In this document: in pieces, positions 27,249 through 36,129 of the stretch
How the letters are laid out: the number at the start of each line of letters is the position of its first letter
Position numbering within the stretch: the first letter of the stretch is position 1
NCBI RefSeq assembly: GCF_003441595.1
Contig: NZ_CP031848.1
Location: forward strand, 3,906,001-3,970,000
DNA length: 64,000 nt
From: Marinobacter sp. Arc7-DN-1
GTDB taxonomy: Bacteria; Pseudomonadota; Gammaproteobacteria; Pseudomonadales; Oleiphilaceae
Direction: 5' to 3'
Notes under the pieces: generated by a model
The model's input: the letters and a program-made list of their open reading frames with translations, nothing else
The model's database searches: none
What the model was told of the DNA's origin: nothing
Program-made: the position numbers and the translations under genes

Positions 27249-28400
27249 ATGACCATGTCTGTTGATAAAGAAGAACTGGCGATGTTCCGTGAGTCGGTGA
27301 TCAGGGCTCTGGAAGCCGAGGTTAAGCCTCATTACGAAGCCTGGGAGAAGACCGGCATCGTGCCCAGGGAGCTGTGGAACACCCTCGGCAACGCCGGCAT
27401 GCTGTGTGTCGACGTGCCCGAAGAGTGCGGGGGGGTCGGTGCACCCTTCCAGTTCTCCGTGGTTGTGGGAGAAGAGCTTGCCCGCATGGGGTTCGGCGCG
27501 CTGTCCACCAATGTGATGGTGCACTCGGATATTGTTGCGCCGTACCTTAGCCACCTTGCCAGCGAAGAGCAGAAGCAGCAGTGGCTGCCAAAGCTGGTTT
27601 CCGGGGAGGCGGTTGGCGCCATCGCCATGACCGAACCCGGCGCCGGCAGTGACCTGCAGGCGATCCGCACCAGTGCCGTGAAGGATGGCGACGACTACAT
27701 CCTCAATGGCTCGAAGACCTTCATCACCAACGGCCAGCACGCCGACATGGTCATCGTGGCCGCCAAGACGGATCCCAAAGCCGGTGCCCGAGGCATCAGC
27801 CTGTTCCTGGTGGATACGTCACTGCCGGGCTACAGCAAGGGCCGGAACCTGGACAAGATCGGCCAGCATTCCGGTGACACCTCCGAGATGTTCTTCTCGG
27901 ATATGCGCATTCCGTCTTCTGCTCTTCTGGGTGAGGAAGGGCAGGGTTTCATGTACCTGATGCGCGAGCTGCCCCGGGAGCGGCTGGTGATTGGTGCCCT
28001 TGGTGTTGCCGCCGCCCGTGGCTCCCTCGACCTGACCATCGCCTATGCCCAGGAGCGGGAACTGTTCGGCCAGAAACTGGCCCAACTGCAAAACACCCGG
28101 TTTGAAATCGCCCGCATGGAGACCGATTACCGGGTCAACAAGGCGTTCGTGGACCAGTGTATTGATCAGTACGATCTGGGCGAGCTGGATGCCCCAACTG
28201 CCTCCATGGCCAAGTACAGCGCCACCGAGATGCAGTGTCGCGTGGCCGATGGTTGTTTGCAGCTGTTTGGCGGTTACGGCTATACCACGGAGTACCCGAT
28301 CTCCCGGAACTTTATCGACGCCAGGGTGCAGCGGATTTACGGTGGCACCTCGGAAGTGATGAAAGAAATTATTGCCCGTTCTGTGCTGGGCAAAGCCTGA
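27249..28400 (+). CDS. Acyl-CoA dehydrogenase
   Basis: A 383-residue FAD acyl-CoA dehydrogenase with AIAMTEPGAGSDLQAIRTSA, SKTFITNGQHADMVIVAAKT and the C-terminal QLFGGYGYTTEYPISRNFIDARVQRIYGGTSEVMKEII. It introduces the alpha-beta double bond in an acyl-CoA, and the context with SDR and thiolase suggests a short or branched substrate. The ATG at 27249 follows AGGAGA closely; the upstream in-frame start at 27234 lacks such a site. It is 25 bases after the SDR gene. Confidence 0.92.
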   Translation: MTMSVDKEELAMFRESVIRALEAEVKPHYEAWEKTGIVPRELWNTLGNAGMLCVDVPEECGGVGAPFQFSVVVGEELARMGFGALSTNVMVHSDIVAPYLSHLASEEQKQQWLPKLVSGEAVGAIAMTEPGAGSDLQAIRTSAVKDGDDYILNGSKTFITNGQHADMVIVAAKTDPKAGARGISLFLVDTSLPGYSKGRNLDKIGQHSGDTSEMFFSDMRIPSSALLGEEGQGFMYLMRELPRERLVIGALGVAAARGSLDLTIAYAQERELFGQKLAQLQNTRFEIARMETDYRVNKAFVDQCIDQYDLGELDAPTASMAKYSATEMQCRVADGCLQLFGGYGYTTEYPISRNFIDARVQRIYGGTSEVMKEIIARSVLGKA

Positions 28401-28456
28401 AACCCGGGAACCTAATCCGGTTCTATAGAGGGCAATTCGAATGTTTGGGGTCCGAG

Positions 28457-28552
28457 CAGGGGGATGCCTTTCCGGGACTGTCCAAAACATGGATGTTTTG
28501 GACAAGCGTACAGGGACGTATATACCGCGTGTCCCGGAAAGGCATCCCCCTG
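28457..28552. repeat. Structured palindromic repeat, copy C
   Basis: A perfect 22-bp outer inverted repeat (28457-28478 / 28531-28552) surrounds an inner 11-bp hairpin (GTCCAAAACAT at 28480-28490, ATGTTTTGGAC at 28493-28503) and AAGCGTACAGGGACGTAT (28504-28521). The inner-hairpin tip CATGGATG and the 18-base segment are shared with copy A, while both stems differ in sequence but still pair perfectly. It lies between the acyl-CoA dehydrogenase and thiolase genes. Confidence 0.8.
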
Positions 28553-28586
28553 ATCGGGCCCTCCCCCAAATCAGGAGGACAATCAA

Positions 28587-29768
28587 ATGAACAGCAATGA
28601 CGTAGTAATAGCAGGTTCCGCAAGAACACCAATGGGCGGCATGATGGGCTCCCTCAGTTCCGTGCGTTCCCCGGATCTGGGCGCCACCGCCATCAGGGCG
28701 GCCATCGAACGCTCCGGCCTCCAGCCGGCTGACATCCAGGAAGTGATCATGGGCTGCGTACTGCCCGCGGGCCTCGGCCAGGCCCCGGCCCGCCAGGCCT
28801 CCCGTGCCTCCGGCATCCCGGACAGCTCCGGCTGCACCACCGTCAACAAGATGTGCGGCTCCGGCATGCAGGCCGTGATCATGGCCCACGACCAGATCAA
28901 GGCCGGCACCAACAACATCATGATCGCCGGCGGCATGGAAAACATGAGCCAGGCGCCGTACCTGTTGCCCAAAGCCCGCGCCGGCATGCGCATGGGCCAC
29001 GGCCAGGTGATGGACAGCATGTTCCTGGACGGCCTGGAAGACGCCTATGAAGGCGGCCTGATGGGCGTGTTCGCCCAGCGCACTGCTGACAAATACGACA
29101 TCAGCCGCCAGGCCATGGATGAATTCGCTATCGGCTCCCTGCAGAAATCCCTGGCCGCCATCGAAAACGGCTGGTTCCGGGACGAGATTGTTCCAGTGAC
29201 TGTCTCTGGCCGTGGTGGTGACACCAACGTCGACACTGACGAGCAACCGGGCAACGCCAAACCGGAGAAAATCCCGCATCTGAAACCGGCCTTCGCCAAA
29301 GACGGTTCGGTGACCGCCGCCAACTCCAGCTCCATCAGCGACGGCGCCTCTGCGCTGGTGCTGGCATCCGCTGCTGAAGCCGACGCCCGCGGCCTGACGC
29401 CCCAGGCCCGTATCCTGGCCCACGCCACCCATGCCCGCTTGCCGGCCGAGTTCACCCTGGCGCCCATCGGTGCCATCGAAAAAGTGCTGAAGAAAGCCGG
29501 CTGGAGCGTGGACGACGTGGATCTGTTCGAGATCAATGAAGCCTTCGCGGTGGTCACCCTGGCGGCCATTAACGAGCTCAAACTCCCAGCCGAAAAGGTC
29601 AACGTCCACGGTGGCGCCTGCGCCCTTGGTCACCCGATTGGTTCTTCGGGGTCGCGGATCATCGTTACCCTGATTAATGCCCTGAAGCAGCGTGGCCTGA
29701 AGCGTGGCGTAGCTTCACTGTGTATTGGTGGGGGCGAGGGTACCGCCGTGGCCATTGAGCTGATCTGA
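28587..29768 (+). CDS. Acetyl-CoA C-acyltransferase (thiolase)
   Basis: A 393-residue thiolase with the nucleophile Cys in TVNKMCGSGMQA, the GGMENMS loop, NEAFAVV, GGACALGHPIGSSGSR and the second Cys in LCIGGGEG. It cleaves a 3-ketoacyl-CoA with CoA, or condenses two acetyl-CoA. With the SDR and acyl-CoA dehydrogenase it completes short-chain or branched acyl-CoA oxidation. It is also where acetoacetyl-CoA derived from leucine could be cleaved (inference). GGAGG lies just upstream of the ATG. The 187-base gap before it holds repeat copy C. Confidence 0.92.
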   Translation: MNSNDVVIAGSARTPMGGMMGSLSSVRSPDLGATAIRAAIERSGLQPADIQEVIMGCVLPAGLGQAPARQASRASGIPDSSGCTTVNKMCGSGMQAVIMAHDQIKAGTNNIMIAGGMENMSQAPYLLPKARAGMRMGHGQVMDSMFLDGLEDAYEGGLMGVFAQRTADKYDISRQAMDEFAIGSLQKSLAAIENGWFRDEIVPVTVSGRGGDTNVDTDEQPGNAKPEKIPHLKPAFAKDGSVTAANSSSISDGASALVLASAAEADARGLTPQARILAHATHARLPAEFTLAPIGAIEKVLKKAGWSVDDVDLFEINEAFAVVTLAAINELKLPAEKVNVHGGACALGHPIGSSGSRIIVTLINALKQRGLKRGVASLCIGGGEGTAVAIELI

Positions 29769-29776
29769 TCTGGCCC

Positions 29777-29807
29777 GGGAGGCAGCTCCGGTTTTGGTCT
29801 GCCTCCC
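29777..29807. other. Hairpin between convergent genes
   Basis: GGGAGGCAG (29777-29785) pairs with CTGCCTCCC (29799-29807) in the 54-base gap between the thiolase and the convergent sigma-54 activator. It could stop transcription or protect 3' ends from both sides. There is no T-run after it, so it is not a typical intrinsic terminator. Confidence 0.4.
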
Positions 29808-29822
29808 CCCGCTCCTCACACT

Positions 29823-31739
<1,917 letters not shown>

Positions 31740-31788
31740 GGGTCTGTCCTGTGTTATCCCGGATAAGACCAGACAAACCCTGTGCCAA

Positions 31789-31859
31789 CTACGAAAAATC
31801 GTGGCATTTGCTACGAAAAATCGTTAACTACGAAAAATCGTAGTTGGTGAGATTCGTAG
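31789..31859. promoter_or_regulatory. Triple upstream activator site for the PAS/sigma-54 regulator
   Basis: CTACGAAAAATCGT occurs three times (31789-31802, 31811-31824, 31828-31841). In the third copy it is a perfect palindrome, ACTACGA-AAAA-TCGTAGT. A further half site TCGTAG follows at 31853-31858. The sites lie just upstream of the regulator's own start and about 70-120 bases upstream of the cyn -24/-12 promoter, the usual place for enhancer sites. Confidence 0.75.
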
Positions 31860-31909
31860 TCTTGGATTTAAACACCAGTTAAAACAGCGCATTAATAAAA
31901 AAACAGCAG

Positions 31910-31927
31910 TTGGCACAAACCCTGCGA
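31910..31927 (+). promoter_or_regulatory. Sigma-54 (-24/-12) promoter of cynABDS
   Basis: TTGGCACAAACCCTGCGA has the invariant GG (31912-31913) and GC (31924-31925) with exactly 10 bases between them, matching the RpoN promoter pattern TGGCAC-N5-TTGC closely. It is on the cynA strand, about 115 bases before the ATG. The rest of the leader (31928-32040) is noncoding and ends in AGGGAGAG before the start. Confidence 0.75.
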
Positions 31928-32040
31928 TAGCTCTTTCAGAACGTAAAAAAGGTCCGGCCCTTTTTCAACTCCGGATCCGAACTGCACCTTGGCTGCACCG
32001 CGAGAGTGCAAAAACAACCCGAGATTAGGGAGAGTGCCCC

Positions 32041-33465
32041 ATGACCACAAAAAGCCTTGGTAATCCGTTTGACGGTGACCAGTCACTGATTCACGCCAGA
32101 ACCTGTGGCTGTCCGGAATGCAAGCCCGGGCAGGAAACGCCGTCGGTGCCTCTGAATCTCCAGCAATCGACAAGCCAGGATGCATCGGCCTCCGAAGGCG
32201 CCATGGATTCCGAGGTCATGATGGACCGGGCAATCGAGAGCGCGGTGGTTCGGTCGGTGTTCGGCCACAACGATCACAGTCGCCGGAGCTTCATGAAAAT
32301 GATGGGGGCGGGCACCGCGGCCGCGCTGCTGGGCAGCGTCTTTCCCATGGACAAGGCCAAGGCGGCGGTCAAGGAATCCCTGGGCAAGCTGGAGAAGACC
32401 AAACTCAACGTCGGCTTCGTGCCTATCACCTGTGCCACGCCCATCATTATGGCGCACCCCATGGGTTTTTATGAGCGCTACGGCCTGGATGTGACCGTTA
32501 CCAAAACCGCCGGCTGGGCGGTGGCCCGGGACAAGTCCCTGGCAGGCGAATACGACGCTTCCCATATGCTGACCCCCATGCCCCTGGCCATGAGCATGGG
32601 CGCCGGTTCAACACCCGAGCCGTTTATCATGCCGGCGGTTGAGAACATTAATGGCCAGGCCATCGTCCTGCATGTGGATCACAAGGACAAGCGGGACCCG
32701 AAACAGTGGAAAGGCTTCAAGTTCGGGGTGCCGTTCGAATACTCCATGCACAACTTCCTGCTGCGCTACTACCTGGCCGAGAACGGTATCGACCCCGACA
32801 AGGACGTACAGATCCGCGTGGTGCCGCCGCCCGAGATGGTTGCCAACCTGCGTGCCGGTAACCTGGATGGCTACCTGTCTCCGGACCCGTTCAACCAGCG
32901 TGCGGTGTGGGAGAAGGTGGGCTTCATCCATATGCTCACCAAGGACATCTGGGAAGGCCACCCGTGCTGCGCCTTTGCCTGCAGCCAGCAGTTCGCCACC
33001 CGGAACCCGAATACCTACGGCGCCCTGCTGCGGGCGATCATCGACGCCACCCAGTACTCCAACAATCCGGATAACCGCAAGGAAATTTCCGAAGCCATTG
33101 CACCAAAGAACTACCTGAACCAGCCGGTTCCGGTGATCCAGCAGGTGCTCACCGGCTACTACGCCGATGGTTTGGGCGAGGTGAAAAACGTACCGGACCG
33201 TATCGACTTCGATCCGTTCCCCTGGCACTCCATGGGTGTCTGGATTCTCACCCAGATGAAGCGCTGGGGTTATATCGAAGGCGACGTGGATTACAAGGGG
33301 ATCGCCGAACAGGTCTACCTGGCGGGCGAGACCGGCAAGGTCATGGAAGAACTGGGCTACACGGCACCGGACAGGACCTACAAGACCCACACCATCATGG
33401 GCAAGACCTTTGATTCGGATCGTGCCGAAGCCTATGCCCGCAGCTTCGCGATTGGAAGGGTGTAA
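32041..33465 (+). CDS. cynA: Cyanate/nitrate ABC transporter substrate-binding protein, Tat-exported
   Basis: A 474-residue NrtA/CynA-type periplasmic binding protein. A twin-arginine signal (SRRSFMKMMGAGTAAALLGS, RR at 81-82) is preceded by about 80 unusual N-terminal residues carrying CGCPEC (22-27). The mature part begins KLNVGFVPITCATPIIMAHP, and its overall pattern is that of nitrate/cyanate/bicarbonate receptors. The operon ends with cynS, which favours cyanate as ligand. First gene of cynABDS behind a sigma-54 promoter. Confidence 0.85.
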   Translation: MTTKSLGNPFDGDQSLIHARTCGCPECKPGQETPSVPLNLQQSTSQDASASEGAMDSEVMMDRAIESAVVRSVFGHNDHSRRSFMKMMGAGTAAALLGSVFPMDKAKAAVKESLGKLEKTKLNVGFVPITCATPIIMAHPMGFYERYGLDVTVTKTAGWAVARDKSLAGEYDASHMLTPMPLAMSMGAGSTPEPFIMPAVENINGQAIVLHVDHKDKRDPKQWKGFKFGVPFEYSMHNFLLRYYLAENGIDPDKDVQIRVVPPPEMVANLRAGNLDGYLSPDPFNQRAVWEKVGFIHMLTKDIWEGHPCCAFACSQQFATRNPNTYGALLRAIIDATQYSNNPDNRKEISEAIAPKNYLNQPVPVIQQVLTGYYADGLGEVKNVPDRIDFDPFPWHSMGVWILTQMKRWGYIEGDVDYKGIAEQVYLAGETGKVMEELGYTAPDRTYKTHTIMGKTFDSDRAEAYARSFAIGRV

Positions 33466-33467
33466 TC

Positions 33468-34295
33468 ATGGCTTCGTTGAACGTACGGGCAGCACTGCTG
33501 TCGGTGTCGTTCCTGATTCTGGCCCTGGGGCTCTGGGAAATGGCAACCCAGCCCCCGGAAGCCCAGACCGGAATGACGGAATACGAGATACTGATGGGGG
33601 GTGCCGACCAGGAATCCCGGGTGCCGCCGCCCTCAGCGGTGATCAAGCTGGCCTGGGCCGAGTTGTCCAACCCGTTCTATGACGCCGGCGCCAACGACAA
33701 GGGTATCGGCATCCAGTTGGGGTATTCGGTGTACCGGGTGCTGACCGGCTACCTTGCTGCCATGGCCATCGCGCTGCCCATAGGTTTCCTGATTGGCATG
33801 TCGCCGTTGATGTACAAGGCGCTGAACCCGTACATCCAGGTTCTGCGCCCCATCTCGCCCCTGGCCTGGATGCCGCTGGCCCTGTTCATTATCCAGGATT
33901 CCGATGCCTCGGCGATCTTCGTGATCTTCATCTGCTCAATCTGGCCGATGTTGCTCAACACCGCCTTCGGCGTTGCCAATGTGAGGCAGGACTGGGTGAA
34001 CGTGGCCCGCACCCACGAACTCGGGCCGCTGCGCACCGCCATCACGGTGATCCTGCCGGCCGCCGCACCGACCATCCTGACCGGTATGCGAATTTCCATC
34101 GGCATTGCCTGGCTGGTCATTGTCGCCGCGGAAATGCTCGTGGGCGGCACCGGCATCGGTTACTACGTGTGGAACGAGTGGAACAACCTGGACCTGGCCA
34201 GTGTGATCTTCTCCATCCTGATGATCGGGGTGGTCGGCATGCTGCTGGATCTGGCCCTGGGCAAGGCTCAGAAGCTGGTGGAATACAAAGAATGA
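33468..34295 (+). CDS. cynB: Cyanate ABC transporter permease
   Basis: A 275-residue inner-membrane permease of the NrtB/SsuC/TauC type, with about six hydrophobic segments and the ABC coupling motif around ARTHELGPLRTAITVILPAAAPTILTG. It starts 2 bases after the cynA stop, so they are tightly coupled. It should form the membrane channel with CynA as receptor and CynD as ATPase. Confidence 0.88.
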   Translation: MASLNVRAALLSVSFLILALGLWEMATQPPEAQTGMTEYEILMGGADQESRVPPPSAVIKLAWAELSNPFYDAGANDKGIGIQLGYSVYRVLTGYLAAMAIALPIGFLIGMSPLMYKALNPYIQVLRPISPLAWMPLALFIIQDSDASAIFVIFICSIWPMLLNTAFGVANVRQDWVNVARTHELGPLRTAITVILPAAAPTILTGMRISIGIAWLVIVAAEMLVGGTGIGYYVWNEWNNLDLASVIFSILMIGVVGMLLDLALGKAQKLVEYKE

Positions 34296-34351
34296 GCGGT
34301 TCGGTGACGGGCAGCCGGCGCCGGCCTCAAACCTCCGAATGGAGACCTGTT

Positions 34352-35260
34352 ATGAGTAAGTCATTCCTGGAAGTAGAGGGTTTGTCCAAAGTGTATCCGG
34401 ACGGCCAGGGCGGCGAACTGACTGTGTTCGAGGATGTCCGCTTTGCTCTGGAGAAAGGGGAGTTTGTCTGCATCATCGGCCACTCCGGTTGCGGCAAATC
34501 CACCATCCTGAACGTATTGGCGGGCCTGGACGAGGCCAGGGCCGGCAACGTGGTGATGAACGGCAAGGAAGTCAAAGGCCCCGGGCTTGAACGTGGCGTG
34601 GTGTTCCAGAACTACAGCCTGCTGCCCTGGAAAACCACACTGAACAACATCGTGTTTGCCGTTCGCGCCCGTTGGCCCAAATGGTCCAGGGAAGAGGTTA
34701 AAGCGCACAGCGAGCGCTACCTGAAAATGGTGGGGCTGGATCACGCCCTGAATCGCAAGCCGTCCCAGCTCTCCGGAGGCATGCGCCAGCGGGTCAGTAT
34801 CGCCCGGGCCTTCGCCACCCAGCCGGAACTCCTGTTGCTGGACGAACCCTTCGGCGCGCTGGATGCGCTGACCCGGGGTGTGATTCAGGACGAACTGGTG
34901 AAAATCTGGGAAGAAACCCGCCAGACCGTGTTCATGATCACCCACGATGTGGACGAAGCCATCCTGCTCTCCGACCGCATCTTCCTGATGTCCAACGGTC
35001 CCAATGCCCGCATCGCCGAAAGCGTGAAAGTGGACATCCCGCATCCAAGGGCCCGGGCCACCATCTTCCAGAACCCGGCTTACCACAAAACCCGGGACTA
35101 CCTGGTGGACTTCCTGGTCAACCGCAGTGGCGCGGCCCTGCCAGAGAAAGACGGCAGCCCGAAAGTCGCCGAGCCTGCCAAGGGCGTTGCCCAGTCAACG
35201 CCAGCGTCTGCCGAACCTGAATCCGAATCTGAAACTGCCGCTCGCGCGGTGAATGCCTGA
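34352..35260 (+). CDS. cynD: Cyanate ABC transporter ATP-binding protein
   Basis: A 302-residue ABC ATPase with Walker [10 protein letters not shown], signature [16 protein letters not shown], Walker [17 protein letters not shown] and the H-loop TH in MITHDVDEA. The last 45 residues are a low-complexity Ala/Pro/Ser/Glu tail. The start [10 protein letters not shown] is chosen; a longer in-frame start at 34169 would lie inside cynB. It powers CynAB import of cyanate, or possibly nitrate. Confidence 0.88.
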   Translation: MSKSFLEVEGLSKVYPDGQGGELTVFEDVRFALEKGEFVCIIGHSGCGKSTILNVLAGLDEARAGNVVMNGKEVKGPGLERGVVFQNYSLLPWKTTLNNIVFAVRARWPKWSREEVKAHSERYLKMVGLDHALNRKPSQLSGGMRQRVSIARAFATQPELLLLDEPFGALDALTRGVIQDELVKIWEETRQTVFMITHDVDEAILLSDRIFLMSNGPNARIAESVKVDIPHPRARATIFQNPAYHKTRDYLVDFLVNRSGAALPEKDGSPKVAEPAKGVAQSTPASAEPESESETAARAVNA

Positions 35261-35287
35261 AATCTAAAGCCAAGAGAGGAAACAGCC

Positions 35288-35731
35288 ATGATGAACAAAG
35301 AACTGATGACCGCCAAAATCCTGGAAGCCAAAGTTTCCAAGGGCATTACCTGGGAATCCATCGCCGAAACCATCGGCATGTCCCCGGTGTTCACCACCTC
35401 AGCGGCCCTGGGCATGAACAGCCTGACCGAAGACAAGGCCTTCGCGTTGTGCGAAATCCTGGGTCTGGACAAGCCGGTGGCGGAAGCCCTGCAGGTCTGC
35501 CCGAAAAAGGCCTGGGACGGCGCCGTGCCGCAGGATCCGCTGATCTACCGTTTGTATGAGGTGGTGGGTGTTTACGGTGACACCATGAAAGAACTCATCC
35601 ATGAGAAGTTCGGCGATGGCATCATGAGCGCCATCGACTTCACCATGGATGTCGAGAAGGAAGAGAACCCGAAGGGCGACCGCGTTGTGGTTACCATGAA
35701 CGGGAAGTTCCTGCCTTACAAGGCCTGGTAA
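35288..35731 (+). CDS. cynS: Cyanate hydratase (cyanase)
   Basis: A 147-residue cyanase, which converts cyanate and bicarbonate to CO2 and carbamate, releasing ammonia. It is the usual family length, with an N-terminal helical domain and the conserved C-terminal catalytic region (YRLYEVVGVYGDTMKELIHE with Arg and Glu, then FGDGIMSAIDFTMDVEKE with Ser). It is the last gene of the operon, 27 bases after cynD, and its GAGAGGAAA ribosome binding site is good. It makes cyanate a nitrogen source for the cell. Confidence 0.96.
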   Translation: MMNKELMTAKILEAKVSKGITWESIAETIGMSPVFTTSAALGMNSLTEDKAFALCEILGLDKPVAEALQVCPKKAWDGAVPQDPLIYRLYEVVGVYGDTMKELIHEKFGDGIMSAIDFTMDVEKEENPKGDRVVVTMNGKFLPYKAW

Positions 35732-35764
35732 CCTCAATGCCTGTAACTTCGGAGTTTCCGTCCT

Positions 35765-35829
35765 TGTAGCCTGTGGGTTGAGGGGCGGGCCTGCCACCCC
35801 CGTACCTGCCCGCCAAATCTCAGGCTACA
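35765..35829. other. Palindromic hairpin between convergent cynS and ilvM
   Basis: TGTAGCCTG (35765-35773) and CAGGCTACA (35821-35829) form the base of a stem that continues through GGCGGG / CCCGCC with small bulges. It separates two convergent operons. The flanking bases on either strand do not give a U-tract after the stem, so a Rho-independent terminator is unlikely. It may be a REP-like element or a 3'-end stabiliser. Confidence 0.45.
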
Positions 35830-35850
35830 AAAAGACCAGCCCTTAAAAGT

Positions 35851-36129
35851 TCAGGCCGAACGAGACCGAGCCACAGACCCAGATGCGAGGGCAACCTCGG
35901 CCACCGTATGCAGCTTCTCCAGTTGCGACTGCAACATGGCAATCGGCCGCGTGCCCTCGAGGGTGAGGGCGATGTTCAGGTGCTCGCCGGCGGTTTCTAC
36001 CGCCATGGTGGCAATCCGGAACCCGCGGATGCGGACCACCTGGCACAGACGCTCCAGGGCGGCGGCTTCGTGGGTCATCCGGCAATTGATGGTGTAGCTG
36101 GGTGTTGATGGCTGGGGTTGCGGGTTCAT
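35851..36129 (-). CDS. ilvM: Acetolactate synthase small subunit (IlvM-like)
   Basis: A 92-residue ACT-domain protein (SYTINCRMTHEAAALERLCQ, then VVRIRGFRIATMAVE), close in length to the 87-aa IlvM of E. coli AHAS II. It activates and stabilises the catalytic subunit. Its start overlaps the ilvG stop (ATGA), so translation is coupled. The long IlvN/IlvH regulatory domain is missing, as expected for the valine-resistant type II enzyme. Confidence 0.85.
   Translation of the reverse strand: MNPQPQPSTPSYTINCRMTHEAAALERLCQVVRIRGFRIATMAVETAGEHLNIALTLEGTRPIAMLQSQLEKLHTVAEVALASGSVARSRSA

Noticed and set aside
27819..29633. 604-codon minus-strand frame across the acyl-CoA dehydrogenase and thiolase
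   Set aside because: It spans two real plus-strand genes and the repeat copy C; no protein features.
29777..29807. Rho-independent terminator between the thiolase and the sigma-54 activator
   Set aside because: The stem is good but there is no T-tract on either strand; kept as a plain hairpin.
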